From the NCBI GenBank assembly GCA_900554675.1, contig USIM01000058.1, positions 1 through 6,052 on the forward strand: a stretch of DNA of 6,052 nt. The letters are read 5' to 3'. The stretch is from an uncultured Sutterella sp. (GTDB taxonomy: Bacteria; Pseudomonadota; Gammaproteobacteria; Burkholderiales; Burkholderiaceae_F). The notes beneath the pieces were generated by a model. The model worked only from the letters and a program-made list of their open reading frames with translations, was not told the origin of the DNA and made no database searches. The position numbers and the translations under genes are program-made. Shown here in pieces: positions 1 to 5,970 of this stretch (positions are counted from its first letter, which is position 1; every line of letters begins with the position of its first letter).

Positions 1-1676
1 TGCATTTTGTCTCCATTGAACGTTACCCCGTCTCAAGTGATGAACTCGTGCGCTTTGCTGCGCCCGAGGTGGCAGAACTTGCAAAAGAATTAGCCAATAA
101 GTGGCCCGTTCGCATCCCCGGCTTTCATACGATCGATTTTGACGATGGGCGAGTAAAACTCACGTTGATTTTCCACGATAGTGATGAGATCGCTCCTAAA
201 CTTTCACTTCACTACGATGCTTTGTATTTGGACGGTTTTGCGCCGAACAAAAACGAAACTATGTGGGACGATCGTCTGTTGATGACCTTGGCTCGAAAGG
301 CCCGCCAGGGTGCCTGTGTGACAACGTGGTGTACGGCAGGGCACGTTCGTCGAGCCCTTGAGCGAGCCGGTTTTGAGTTACACCGATTGGAAGGTTTTGG
401 TAAAAAATCCGAACGCCTTTTCGGTGAAATGAAAGCCCCTCGTACGCGTTATGCTGACGCTCGTCCGATCCGAGATGTGATTGTGATCGGAGGGGGATTG
501 TCTGGCGCCAATGCGGCTTATGCATTAACGCAACGCGGTCTTAAAGTCCGTGTTGTGGACGCAGCTCCTGTGCCGGGAGCAGCAGCGAGCGCACTTGCCT
601 GGGGGATTCTCCATCCTCACTACTCTCGTGATGACAACTTGCTTTCCCGATTGTCCCGCCAAGGTTTTTTATCCACGAGAAACCGATTAAAGCACTTAGA
701 AGCGTTGACAGGCGAAGAGCTCTTTAGTGATACCGGTTGCCTGCAAATGGCCCATAGTGATGCCATCGAGTGCGAGTGGCACGAAGCTAAAGATAAGGCT
801 CTGCCGTTTGCAATGCCTAAAGACTATGCTCAACTCATCGATCAAGAGAGCGCTTCAGAAAAAGCGGGCTTAGCCCTTCAGCGTGGCGGTTGGTGGTTTC
901 CGATGGCGGGGATGGTGAGAGTCGGGGCTTACTGCCGTGCGCTGATGATGGTCTCAGGCGTGCCTTATCGAGGCAATACTGAAGTGCGTCGTATAGAACC
1001 CACAGAGACCGGTTGGCGCTTGATTGGTGAATTCGGTGAAGTCATTGATGAGGCAAGCGATGTCGTCGTTGCTTGTGCAGGTGACTCTGCTCGACTATTA
1101 GAGCCATATCAACACATGGCCATTGATGCGCTTAAAGGTCGCATTACGCTTTTACGTGATACGGATCTTGAGGGGCTGAAAATTCCGGTCTCAGGCGAAG
1201 GCTACATTGTCCGCATGAAAGATGGCTATAGCGGTATTGGCGCGACTTATGAATTGCCGCAAAAGGGGCCTTGGACAGAAAATATGGCCCAAGAGGCTAA
1301 TCTTTCTAAGCTTGAAACGATTCTTAAAAATTCGACACCTTGTGTGGTGACGGGCGCTTATTGTGGCGCGCGGGCAGTGGGTGCGGGGCGAGTACCGATT
1401 GTGGGTGGCGTTTGCCATGAAGCCCAATGGTTAGCCGTTGCCAGAGATAATGTCTCACGAGTGGATTATGAAAAAGGCCCTCTGATTCCCGGACTTTGGG
1501 TGATGACCGCCATGGGCTCGCGCGGCGTGTCGATGTCGGCACTCTGCTCAGAGGTGTTGGCCTCTGAAATGACCGATGAAGCTATGATTTTGGATGCCCC
1601 GACAATCAAGGGAATCGGTGCTCGACGATTGATGCGTCAACGTATCAAAGAAGAGATTCTCGAGAAAAACTCCTGA
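1..1676 (+). CDS. mnmC: MnmC, bifunctional tRNA 5-methylaminomethyl-2-thiouridine synthase (5' end cut off by window)
   Basis: MnmC completes the mnm5(s2)U modification at wobble position 34 of certain tRNAs. Its C-terminal FAD-dependent oxidoreductase removes the carboxymethyl group from cmnm5U, and its N-terminal SAM-dependent methyltransferase then methylates the resulting nm5U. The reading frame is open from base 3 (HFVSIERYPVSSDEL...), so the GTG at 48 is internal and the true start lies upstream. About 557 residues are visible against roughly 670 in E. coli MnmC, so about 110 N-terminal residues are missing. The end of the methyltransferase domain shows the family motif LDGFAPNKNETMW (from 228) and the segment TAGHVRRALERAGFEL. 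After a short linker, the oxidoreductase begins with the Rossmann dinucleotide-binding motif VIVIGGGLSG (477-506). Near the C-terminus, ARAVGAGRVPIVG and MGSRGVSMSALCSEVLASE match the conserved FAD-contacting end of DAO-type oxidases. The protein is cytoplasmic. The gene converges on the YecA-like gene. Identification is firm. Confidence 0.95.
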   Translation, partial: HFVSIERYPVSSDELVRFAAPEVAELAKELANKWPVRIPGFHTIDFDDGRVKLTLIFHDSDEIAPKLSLHYDALYLDGFAPNKNETMWDDRLLMTLARKARQGACVTTWCTAGHVRRALERAGFELHRLEGFGKKSERLFGEMKAPRTRYADARPIRDVIVIGGGLSGANAAYALTQRGLKVRVVDAAPVPGAAASALAWGILHPHYSRDDNLLSRLSRQGFLSTRNRLKHLEALTGEELFSDTGCLQMAHSDAIECEWHEAKDKALPFAMPKDYAQLIDQESASEKAGLALQRGGWWFPMAGMVRVGAYCRALMMVSGVPYRGNTEVRRIEPTETGWRLIGEFGEVIDEASDVVVACAGDSARLLEPYQHMAIDALKGRITLLRDTDLEGLKIPVSGEGYIVRMKDGYSGIGATYELPQKGPWTENMAQEANLSKLETILKNSTPCVVTGAYCGARAVGAGRVPIVGGVCHEAQWLAVARDNVSRVDYEKGPLIPGLWVMTAMGSRGVSMSALCSEVLASEMTDEAMILDAPTIKGIGARRLMRQRIKEEILEKNS

Positions 1677-1682
1677 AAAACA

Positions 1683-1708
1683 AAACAGGATCGCGAAGGA
1701 TCCTGTTT
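1683..1708. terminator. Bidirectional hairpin terminator between mnmC and the yecA-like gene
   Basis: A perfect 10-bp stem (1683-1692 AAACAGGATC pairs with 1699-1708 GATCCTGTTT) encloses a six-base loop, GCGAAG. It lies 6 nt after the mnmC stop and 24 nt after the end of the minus-strand gene. On the minus strand the stem is followed by an excellent T tract (TGTTTTTC). On the plus strand the tract is the TTT of the stem followed by CTC, which is weaker. It should stop transcripts from both sides, more efficiently those of the yecA-like gene. Confidence 0.85.
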
Positions 1709-1732
1709 CTCGGCTAAAGCAGCGCTAGGAAA

Positions 1733-2440
1733 TTAATTCTTTCCGCAGCATTGCTTGTATTTTTTACCCGAACCGCAAGGGCACGGGTCATTACGACCGA
1801 CCTTAGGTTCTTCTCGGCTGATCGGCTTATTCGGGCGATTAAGACGAGCAATTTCCAAAACGCCTTCCATCATGTTGACCATGGCTTCTTCCAAGTTCTT
1901 AAGCGGCGTCATCTTTTCAATTTCTGCACGAAGAGCTTGGTTTTGTTCGTAGTCTTCGTCTTCGGGATCAAGTTCCAAATGACGATGGATCTTACAAAGG
2001 TTGGCTTCGATGGCGTCAGTAACTTCTACGCGGTCGGAGAATTGGCTCAATGCGGCATAAAAGCCGGTGGCCCAGGGAGCTAAGGCCACAATCCCTTCTT
2101 TGGTCAGGATCGGTTGTTCATCATCGTCTTCCAACGGGAAGATGATGGGGTTATAGAAGTGACGTTGAGCTTGGTAAGCAACGATTTCTTGGTAGCGTTG
2201 CATGATGAGTTGATGCACGGTTTCGGGCTCATCAACTTGGCTGTCACGCCCATCGATATCAAAGATGTACGGGTACCAGTCCGATTCGTTTTCCAATGCG
2301 GGATTTAAGAGCGCAATGGCAGAGAGGTAGCCGTCAAGCATGCTGACATCAAACGTATCAAAATCTTCCGGCGTTGTGGCAAGTAATTCATCCAAACGAT
2401 TAATATCTTCATCGTTTAAGGGGCGAAATTTTTGAACCAT
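1733..2440 (-). CDS. YecA-like UPF0149 family protein with C-terminal SEC-C metal-binding motif
   Basis: This is a 235-residue acidic, probably cytoplasmic protein. The N-terminal and central part (residues about 10-170) resembles the UPF0149/YecA/YgfB fold, starting with [14 protein letters not shown] and [15 protein letters not shown] and containing [15 protein letters not shown]. The tail (about 214-235) is a SEC-C motif, [18 protein letters not shown], with cysteines at 220, 222, 231 and 232. The same metal-binding element ends SecA and E. coli YecA; in that class it binds zinc or iron and has been linked to ribosome or SecB contact. The function of the whole protein is not established. 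I place the start at ATG 2440 because AAAAGG (2450-2455) sits 9 nt upstream. A TTG at 2449 would extend it by three codons but abuts that ribosome binding site. The gene is downstream of zapA with its own apparent promoter, so its link to division may be positional only. Family assignment is good; the molecular role is open. Confidence 0.88.
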   Translation of the reverse strand: MVQKFRPLNDEDINRLDELLATTPEDFDTFDVSMLDGYLSAIALLNPALENESDWYPYIFDIDGRDSQVDEPETVHQLIMQRYQEIVAYQAQRHFYNPIIFPLEDDDEQPILTKEGIVALAPWATGFYAALSQFSDRVEVTDAIEANLCKIHRHLELDPEDEDYEQNQALRAEIEKMTPLKNLEEAMVNMMEGVLEIARLNRPNKPISREEPKVGRNDPCPCGSGKKYKQCCGKN

Positions 2441-2462
2441 GGTGTTCAACCTTTTAAAGAAA

Positions 2463-2482
2463 ACGCCACTGAGATGTGGCGT
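2463..2482 (-). terminator. Hairpin terminator after zapA
   Basis: The inverted repeat ACGCCAC (2463-2469) / GTGGCGT (2476-2482) has a 7-bp GC-rich stem and a six-base loop. On the minus strand it is followed by TTTCTTT, a fair U tract. It lies 23 nt beyond the zapA stop and just upstream of the yecA-like ribosome binding site, so it probably ends or attenuates the bamE-zapB-zapA transcript before the next gene. It has no T tract on the plus strand. Confidence 0.65.
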
Positions 2483-2488
2483 ATTATA
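2483..2488 (-). promoter_or_regulatory. Candidate -10 element for the yecA-like gene
   Basis: Read on the minus strand, these bases are a perfect TATAAT, preceded by TTTGTT. Transcription would start about 7 nt later, near 2476, leaving a leader of about 35 nt before ATG 2440. No good -35 hexamer is found 16-18 nt upstream; the best is about 3 of 6. TTGAGA occurs upstream but only 11 nt away, which is too close. A perfect TATAAT immediately before a gene behind a terminator is suggestive, but without a -35 it remains a candidate. Confidence 0.4.
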
Positions 2489-2505
2489 AACAAAGATCTT
2501 CTCAA

Positions 2506-2835
2506 TTATTGAGCAGGTTTGTCTTCACTGCTTAGCGTGGTGTCACACAAAGCAATTAAATTGTCAATGTCCGAAGCCGTTTGATTCATCTTGGCAACTG
2601 CGCGATTGACTTCCTCAACCTCTTGGCGTTGGAGTAAGTTTTCATACGCAATACGAAGAGCGGCTAAAACAGCAACGGAGTCAGGCGAGAAGACACGACC
2701 GGGTTGGTGAATCTCTTGCATCTTTTTCTCGACCATGACAGCACAAGCCTTTAAGTTGGCTTCCTCTTCCGGGGCTACCGAGAGGCGGTAGTCACGTCCC
2801 ATGATCGTCAAAGTTAAAGTGTTACGCGTGCTCAT
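2506..2835 (-). CDS. zapA: ZapA, cell division protein, Z-ring associated
   Basis: ZapA binds FtsZ at midcell, cross-links protofilaments and stabilises the Z-ring, working with ZapB in many proteobacteria. The 109-residue product has the usual ZapA size and plan: a short beta-rich N-terminal head ([16 protein letters not shown], then the [20 protein letters not shown] helix), the segment [18 protein letters not shown] typical of the family, and a long C-terminal helix ([17 protein letters not shown]) forming the dimerising coiled coil. I choose ATG 2835 as start because AAGGG (2845-2849) lies 9 nt upstream. A TTG two codons earlier (2841) would be only 3 nt from that site. The gene begins 15 nt after the stop of the zapB-like gene, with the ribosome binding site immediately after that stop, so the two are almost certainly co-transcribed. 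A hairpin terminator follows it. Identification is firm at family level. Confidence 0.92.
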   Translation of the reverse strand: MSTRNTLTLTIMGRDYRLSVAPEEEANLKACAVMVEKKMQEIHQPGRVFSPDSVAVLAALRIAYENLLQRQEVEEVNRAVAKMNQTASDIDNLIALCDTTLSSEDKPAQ

Positions 2836-2850
2836 CGTCAAAGGCCCTTA

Positions 2851-3087
2851 TCAGAACGTGGCCGTCGGAGTTTCTTCGCTGGTGACGGTTTGTTGGGTCT
2901 TTTCAATAGAACGAATCAAAGCATCCAAGCGTTCGATTGCTTCTTGCGTTTCCGTCTTCGTCAAACCAGCTTCGTTTTCTTTTTGAATCAAAAGATTTTG
3001 CAATTCTTCATTTTGAGCACGAAGATCATTGACTTCTTGAATTAAGGCGCGAATGCGATCGGCTAAGAGTTCAAGCTTTTGTTGCAT
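2851..3087 (-). CDS. Small coiled-coil protein, ZapB / TIGR02449 type
   Basis: This 78-residue protein is almost entirely predicted coiled coil: heptad-like leucine/isoleucine spacing runs from LELLADRIRALIQEVNDLRAQNEELQ through ERLDALIRSIEK (residues about 4-63). A short flexible, Thr-rich tail follows. There is no signal peptide or membrane segment. Small coiled-coil proteins of the ZapB or TIGR02449 kind are commonly encoded directly beside zapA in beta- and gammaproteobacteria, and ZapB itself is a ZapA partner that layers on the inner face of the Z-ring. The neighbourhood (15 nt from zapA) is therefore the main argument for a division role, because coiled coils this short carry little sequence specificity. 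AAGGA (3098-3102) lies 10 nt before ATG 3087. It starts 34 nt after bamE with no terminator between, so it probably belongs to the bamE transcript. I am confident it is a real gene and moderately confident of its role. Confidence 0.82.
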   Translation of the reverse strand: MQQKLELLADRIRALIQEVNDLRAQNEELQNLLIQKENEAGLTKTETQEAIERLDALIRSIEKTQQTVTSEETPTATF

Positions 3088-3121
3088 CTTTATTCAATCC
3101 TTAGAGTAGGGTGTGTGATGT

Positions 3122-3637
3122 TTAGCGAGCAGATTGCTCGATGTCTTTTTGAATTTGTTGATCTTGGTCGACCACGGTTACATCGTCACTACTGACAAAT
3201 TCTGCACCCTCTTTATTCAAAATAATTTGGTCAGCGAGCGTTTCGCTCGGCATCGGGGTGAATTCATACTTTTGCAAACGTTCGTTTTCATCGAAGAAAA
3301 CCGTTAAGCGACGGCGCTCCGGATCGCCAAAGCGTGGGTTTAAGTAATAGACATAGTCCCAACGGTTTTGATGGAACATATCACGCAACAAAGGAACGCC
3401 CAATAAGAATTGCACTTGCAACTTCGTCATACCGACGTGGAGTTGCTCGATCATTTCTTGAGTGACCAAATTGCCTTGTTGCATGTCAGGACGATAAGGA
3501 TTAATCACGGAGGTGATGGCCTTACCGGGTTGCCACCATTCATTGAAGGCATTCCACTGATTTTCGATCGTTGAGCAACCGCTCAAACCGATCGTCATGA
3601 CGCCAACAGTACCGAGCAAAAGACTTTTCTTAAGCAT
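3122..3637 (-). CDS. bamE: BamE (SmpA/OmlA), outer-membrane protein assembly lipoprotein
   Basis: BamE is an accessory lipoprotein of the BAM complex, which folds beta-barrel proteins into the outer membrane. The N-terminus is a lipoprotein signal peptide: MLKK, a hydrophobic stretch, then lipobox LSGC with the lipidated cysteine at residue 21. Ser at +2 gives no inner-membrane retention signal, so outer-membrane sorting is expected. The mature part carries the family hallmarks YRPDMQQGN (48-56), GMTKLQVQFLLG (69-80) and the RDMFHQNRWDYVYYLNP block (85-101). At 171 residues it is longer than E. coli BamE (113); the extra C-terminal part is acidic and Gln-rich, and extended forms occur in betaproteobacteria. 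ATG 3637 is the natural start because it places the signal peptide correctly, although no strong Shine-Dalgarno sequence is visible. It is divergent from fur, as in several beta- and gammaproteobacteria, and heads a likely operon with the zapB-like gene and zapA. Confidence 0.95.
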   Translation of the reverse strand: MLKKSLLLGTVGVMTIGLSGCSTIENQWNAFNEWWQPGKAITSVINPYRPDMQQGNLVTQEMIEQLHVGMTKLQVQFLLGVPLLRDMFHQNRWDYVYYLNPRFGDPERRRLTVFFDENERLQKYEFTPMPSETLADQIILNKEGAEFVSSDDVTVVDQDQQIQKDIEQSAR

Positions 3638-3816
3638 AGATTGAAACCAAGTCTGTTCATTAAAACATTAACCCTTCAATGATAAACTAATCGTTCTCTC
3701 TGCGCCTATACTTAAGGAACAATTTCGCACTTTCTGACAACTTCCAGAGGGCAAAATATTGTTTCAACAGGTAATATGAAGGTTTAGAAATCTTAAATTC
3801 GTTTTTTGAGGACATT
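3638..3816. promoter_or_regulatory. Divergent bamE/fur promoter region
   Basis: This 179-bp AT-rich intergenic stretch must hold the promoters of both divergent genes. For fur, CTGACA (3734-3739) and TATTGT (3757-3762) are separated by 17 nt and make a plausible sigma-70 promoter (5/6 and 4/6 matches); TAATAT at 3772-3777 is another -10-like hexamer without a good -35. For bamE, TATCAT on the minus strand (3679-3684) could be a -10, but no good -35 is spaced correctly. AATGATAAAC (3678-3687) resembles half of a Fur box. No long hairpin or small ORF with a ribosome binding site is evident. Individual elements are tentative. Confidence 0.5.
3808..3812 (+). promoter_or_regulatory. Shine-Dalgarno site that decides the fur start
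   Basis: GAGGA lies 4 nt before GTG 3817 and 7 nt before GTG 3820. The second spacing is near the optimum, so it favours initiation at 3820, giving a 145-residue Fur. There is no in-frame ATG near this point. Confidence 0.6.
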
Positions 3817-4257
3817 GTGGTGAGTTTTGATCAGACCGAATTAAAAGACAAGGGGTTAAAGGTAACGGTGCCGCGTTTGCGTATTTTGGAGCTTTTCCAA
3901 AAAGCAGCCGCCAGTGACAATCGTCATTTAACAGCAGATGATGTTTTCTCTATGCTCAAAGATGAAGGGGGCGATCCCGTTGGATTAGCGACGGTTTATC
4001 GCGTGCTTTCTCAGTTTGAAGTTGCCGGTCTCATTCGCCGTCATCACTTTGATGTAGAAACGGCTAGCTATGAATTGGGTGAACCTGAGCATCATGACCA
4101 TTTGGTTTGTGTGAAGTGCGGACACATTGAAGAGTTTGTAGACGTTGATATCGAGCGCCGTCAAAAAGAAATTGCCAAGCGCTTTGGCTTTGAACTTCAA
4201 CACCATACGCTTTGTCTTTACGGCATTTGTAAGGACTGTCAAAAGGCGGACGACTAA
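3817..4257 (+). CDS. fur: Fur, ferric uptake regulator
   Basis: Fur is an iron-sensing dimeric transcription factor that, with Fe(II) bound, represses iron acquisition genes. The 146-residue protein shows the N-terminal winged-helix domain with KVTVPRLRILELF (15-27), the D/A-rich helix HLTADDVFSMLKDEG (37-51) and the recognition-helix block ATVYRVLSQFEVAGLIRR (58-75). The dimerisation and metal domain follows: the histidine cluster HHDH (92-95), the CxxC pair C98/C101, and C138/C141 near the C-terminus, with H37 and E86 as further likely ligands. This is the classical Fur pattern rather than that of Zur or PerR. Two adjacent GTG codons (3817, 3820) can start it. The Shine-Dalgarno GAGGA (3808-3812) is 4 nt from the first and 7 nt from the second, so 3820 may be the real start. 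Fur is divergent from bamE and convergent with recN. Autoregulation is common in the family but is not proven here. Confidence 0.95.
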   Translation: MVSFDQTELKDKGLKVTVPRLRILELFQKAAASDNRHLTADDVFSMLKDEGGDPVGLATVYRVLSQFEVAGLIRRHHFDVETASYELGEPEHHDHLVCVKCGHIEEFVDVDIERRQKEIAKRFGFELQHHTLCLYGICKDCQKADD

Positions 4258-4258
4258 T

Positions 4259-4290
4259 ACAAAAGAGACCTCAATTGAGGTCTCTTTTGT
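4259..4290. terminator. Bidirectional palindromic terminator between fur and recN
   Basis: The 32 bases form a perfect palindrome centred between 4274 and 4275. The core is AGAGACCTC / GAGGTCTCT around AATT, flanked by AAAA on the left and TTTT on the right. RNA from either strand would form the same GC-containing stem ending in a run of U. It begins 1 nt after the fur stop and ends 1 nt before the recN stop, so the whole space between the genes is this element. It should terminate fur and recN transcripts equally. Confidence 0.9.
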
Positions 4291-4291
4291 T

Positions 4292-5959
4292 TTAAGCCTG
4301 CGCTAACTCCAAGAGTTCCTGAGCGTTTGCTCTTACCTTATCGGTAATTCCCTGACCACCCAGCATACGGGCAATTTCTTCGATGCGTTCGGCACTTGAA
4401 AGCGCTTCGACCTGACTAAAGGTCTTACCTCCACGATCAGCCTTACTTACGTGGAGGTGTTGATGACCGTAGCAGGCCACTTGAGGTTGGTGCGTGACGC
4501 ACAAAACTTGGCGATCAAGCCCCAACGTTCTCAAAAGTTTCCCGACAACATCGGCCGTTGCACCACCAATACCGGAATCGACTTCGTCAAAAATCAATGT
4601 ATCGACGGGCGTAGCGCGACTGGTGATCACTGAAATTGCCAAGCTGATGCGAGACAGTTCACCGCCTGAGGCCACTTTCGATAAAGAACGGGGGGCGACA
4701 CCGGTGTGGCCTGCCACTAAAAATTCACAGCGTTCAAGACCGATGGTAGCCGGTTCACATGGCTGAAGTTGCACTTCAAAAACACCACCCTTCATCGAGA
4801 GCGATTGCATGGCTTCGGTGACTTTTTCTCCGAGCACCTTGGCACTTTTCTTTCTCAAAAGAGAGAGCGCTTTAGCGGTGCATTCAAAAGCGGCTTTTGC
4901 ACTTTGCTCCTTTTGAACCAACGCTTCAATATCAAGGCTTTGTTGCAAGGATTGAAGCTTTTCTTCGGTTTGTTGAAGCTTGTCGTACAAATCTTCGGGG
5001 AGAACGTGGAATTTGCGTGCTGCATTAAAAAAGAGGGAGACGCGGGCGTCGATCTCTTCAAAGCGGCTTTCATCCAAGTCGGTGCGGTTGCGATAGCGGT
5101 CAAGCTCTCGAGCAGCGTCAGATACCAAGCCTTGCGCTTCATAGAGCTGCTGAGCAATTTCGCCCAAGCGTTCATCGTATTGTGACAAGCTCTCTAAGCG
5201 GGCTGCGTGATGCGAGAGAATGTCGCTTGCGCTCTCATCGCCATCGACCAAACCTTCGGTTGCAGCATCCAGTGCCTGAAGAATGTCGTGCGCATTACCT
5301 AAACGTTTGTGTTCGTTGTTGAGCTCTTCCCATTCATTTTCTTTTGGATTGATTTGGGAGAGTTCTTCTTGCACCCAAGCCAAACGATCGGCTTCATCCG
5401 TTAATTTTTGGGCTCGTTCTTTGGCATCAATTAAAACTTTTCGAGCCTCTTGCCAAGCTTCAAACGCTTCACGTGTCGCTTTAAGTTCCTTTGTATAACC
5501 GCCGAACGTATCCAACAAAAGCAATTGGCCGGCAGGCTTCATTAAGGATTGATGGGCGTGTTGGCCATGAATGTCTAATAGCGCTTCACCAACGTCTTTG
5601 ACTTGGCCGGCGGTGACAGCAATGCCATTAATCCATGCACGAGATCGTCCGTTTTGATCAATGACACGGCGGATGATGACGTTGCGCTCAAGCATATCGT
5701 CTTCTGGCATGAGGGCCGCTTCTTGGAGAGTTTGGGCGACTTTGTCGTTAACCTCAAAAATCCCGGTTAAGTCCGTCTGTGTTGCACCTTCACGGATAAC
5801 GCCCGTATCGGCTCGAGCGCCGAGAATAAACTGCAAAGCGTCAATTAAAATGGACTTCCCGGCACCGGTCTCACCGGTTAAAACCGTAAGGCCATCGGAA
5901 AGATCGAGCGTCAACTGATCAACAATAACAAAATCTTTAAGCGACAAATGCGTAAGCAT
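4292..5959 (-). CDS. recN: RecN, SMC-like DNA double-strand break repair ATPase
   Basis: RecN is a cytoplasmic SMC-family ATPase that acts early at double-strand breaks, tethering DNA and supporting RecA-dependent repair. The 555-residue product matches the usual family length (E. coli 553). The N-terminal half-ATPase opens with MLTHLSLKDFVIVDQLTLD and Walker A GETGAGKS (29-36). Residues about 150-360 are the coiled-coil arms, rich in Glu, Gln, Leu and Ala, including the ELSQIN region. The C-terminal half carries the ABC signature ASGGELSRISLA (about 429-440), Walker B TLIFDEVDSGIGG (about 454-466) and the H-loop segment VTHQPQVA (about 487-494). All ATPase residues appear intact. ATG 5959 has AGAAAGG (5966-5972) about 6 nt upstream, overlapping the nadK stop. 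It follows nadK by 11 nt, so it is probably transcribed from upstream of nadK; no LexA-type operator is visible next to it. Confidence 0.97.
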   Translation of the reverse strand: MLTHLSLKDFVIVDQLTLDLSDGLTVLTGETGAGKSILIDALQFILGARADTGVIREGATQTDLTGIFEVNDKVAQTLQEAALMPEDDMLERNVIIRRVIDQNGRSRAWINGIAVTAGQVKDVGEALLDIHGQHAHQSLMKPAGQLLLLDTFGGYTKELKATREAFEAWQEARKVLIDAKERAQKLTDEADRLAWVQEELSQINPKENEWEELNNEHKRLGNAHDILQALDAATEGLVDGDESASDILSHHAARLESLSQYDERLGEIAQQLYEAQGLVSDAARELDRYRNRTDLDESRFEEIDARVSLFFNAARKFHVLPEDLYDKLQQTEEKLQSLQQSLDIEALVQKEQSAKAAFECTAKALSLLRKKSAKVLGEKVTEAMQSLSMKGGVFEVQLQPCEPATIGLERCEFLVAGHTGVAPRSLSKVASGGELSRISLAISVITSRATPVDTLIFDEVDSGIGGATADVVGKLLRTLGLDRQVLCVTHQPQVACYGHQHLHVSKADRGGKTFSQVEALSSAERIEEIARMLGGQGITDKVRANAQELLELAQA

Positions 5960-5970
5960 AAAACGCCTTT

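Noticed and set aside
48..50. GTG as start of mnmC
   Set aside because: The frame is open to the window edge and the upstream residues (HFVSIERYPV) match the MnmC methyltransferase domain, so the codon is internal.
1751..2083. 110-codon open frame on the plus strand, opposite the yecA-like gene
   Set aside because: It is the complement of a well-supported gene with a SEC-C motif. Its product is low in recognisable motifs and looks like a shadow.
3126..3140. Inverted repeat CGAGCA/TGCTCG with a 3-nt loop at the end of bamE
   Set aside because: It lies inside the coding sequence and is not followed by a T tract on the minus strand, so it is not a convincing terminator. It is short enough to be chance.
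3638..3816. Possible small RNA (including 6S RNA) in the bamE-fur gap
   Set aside because: I see no long self-complementary structure, no terminator and no suitable promoter pair. The region is fully needed for two divergent promoters.
4769..5185. 138-codon open frame on the plus strand, opposite recN
   Set aside because: It is antisense to the coiled-coil part of an intact recN, shows no recognisable family and has no supporting ribosome binding site or context. It is a coding shadow.
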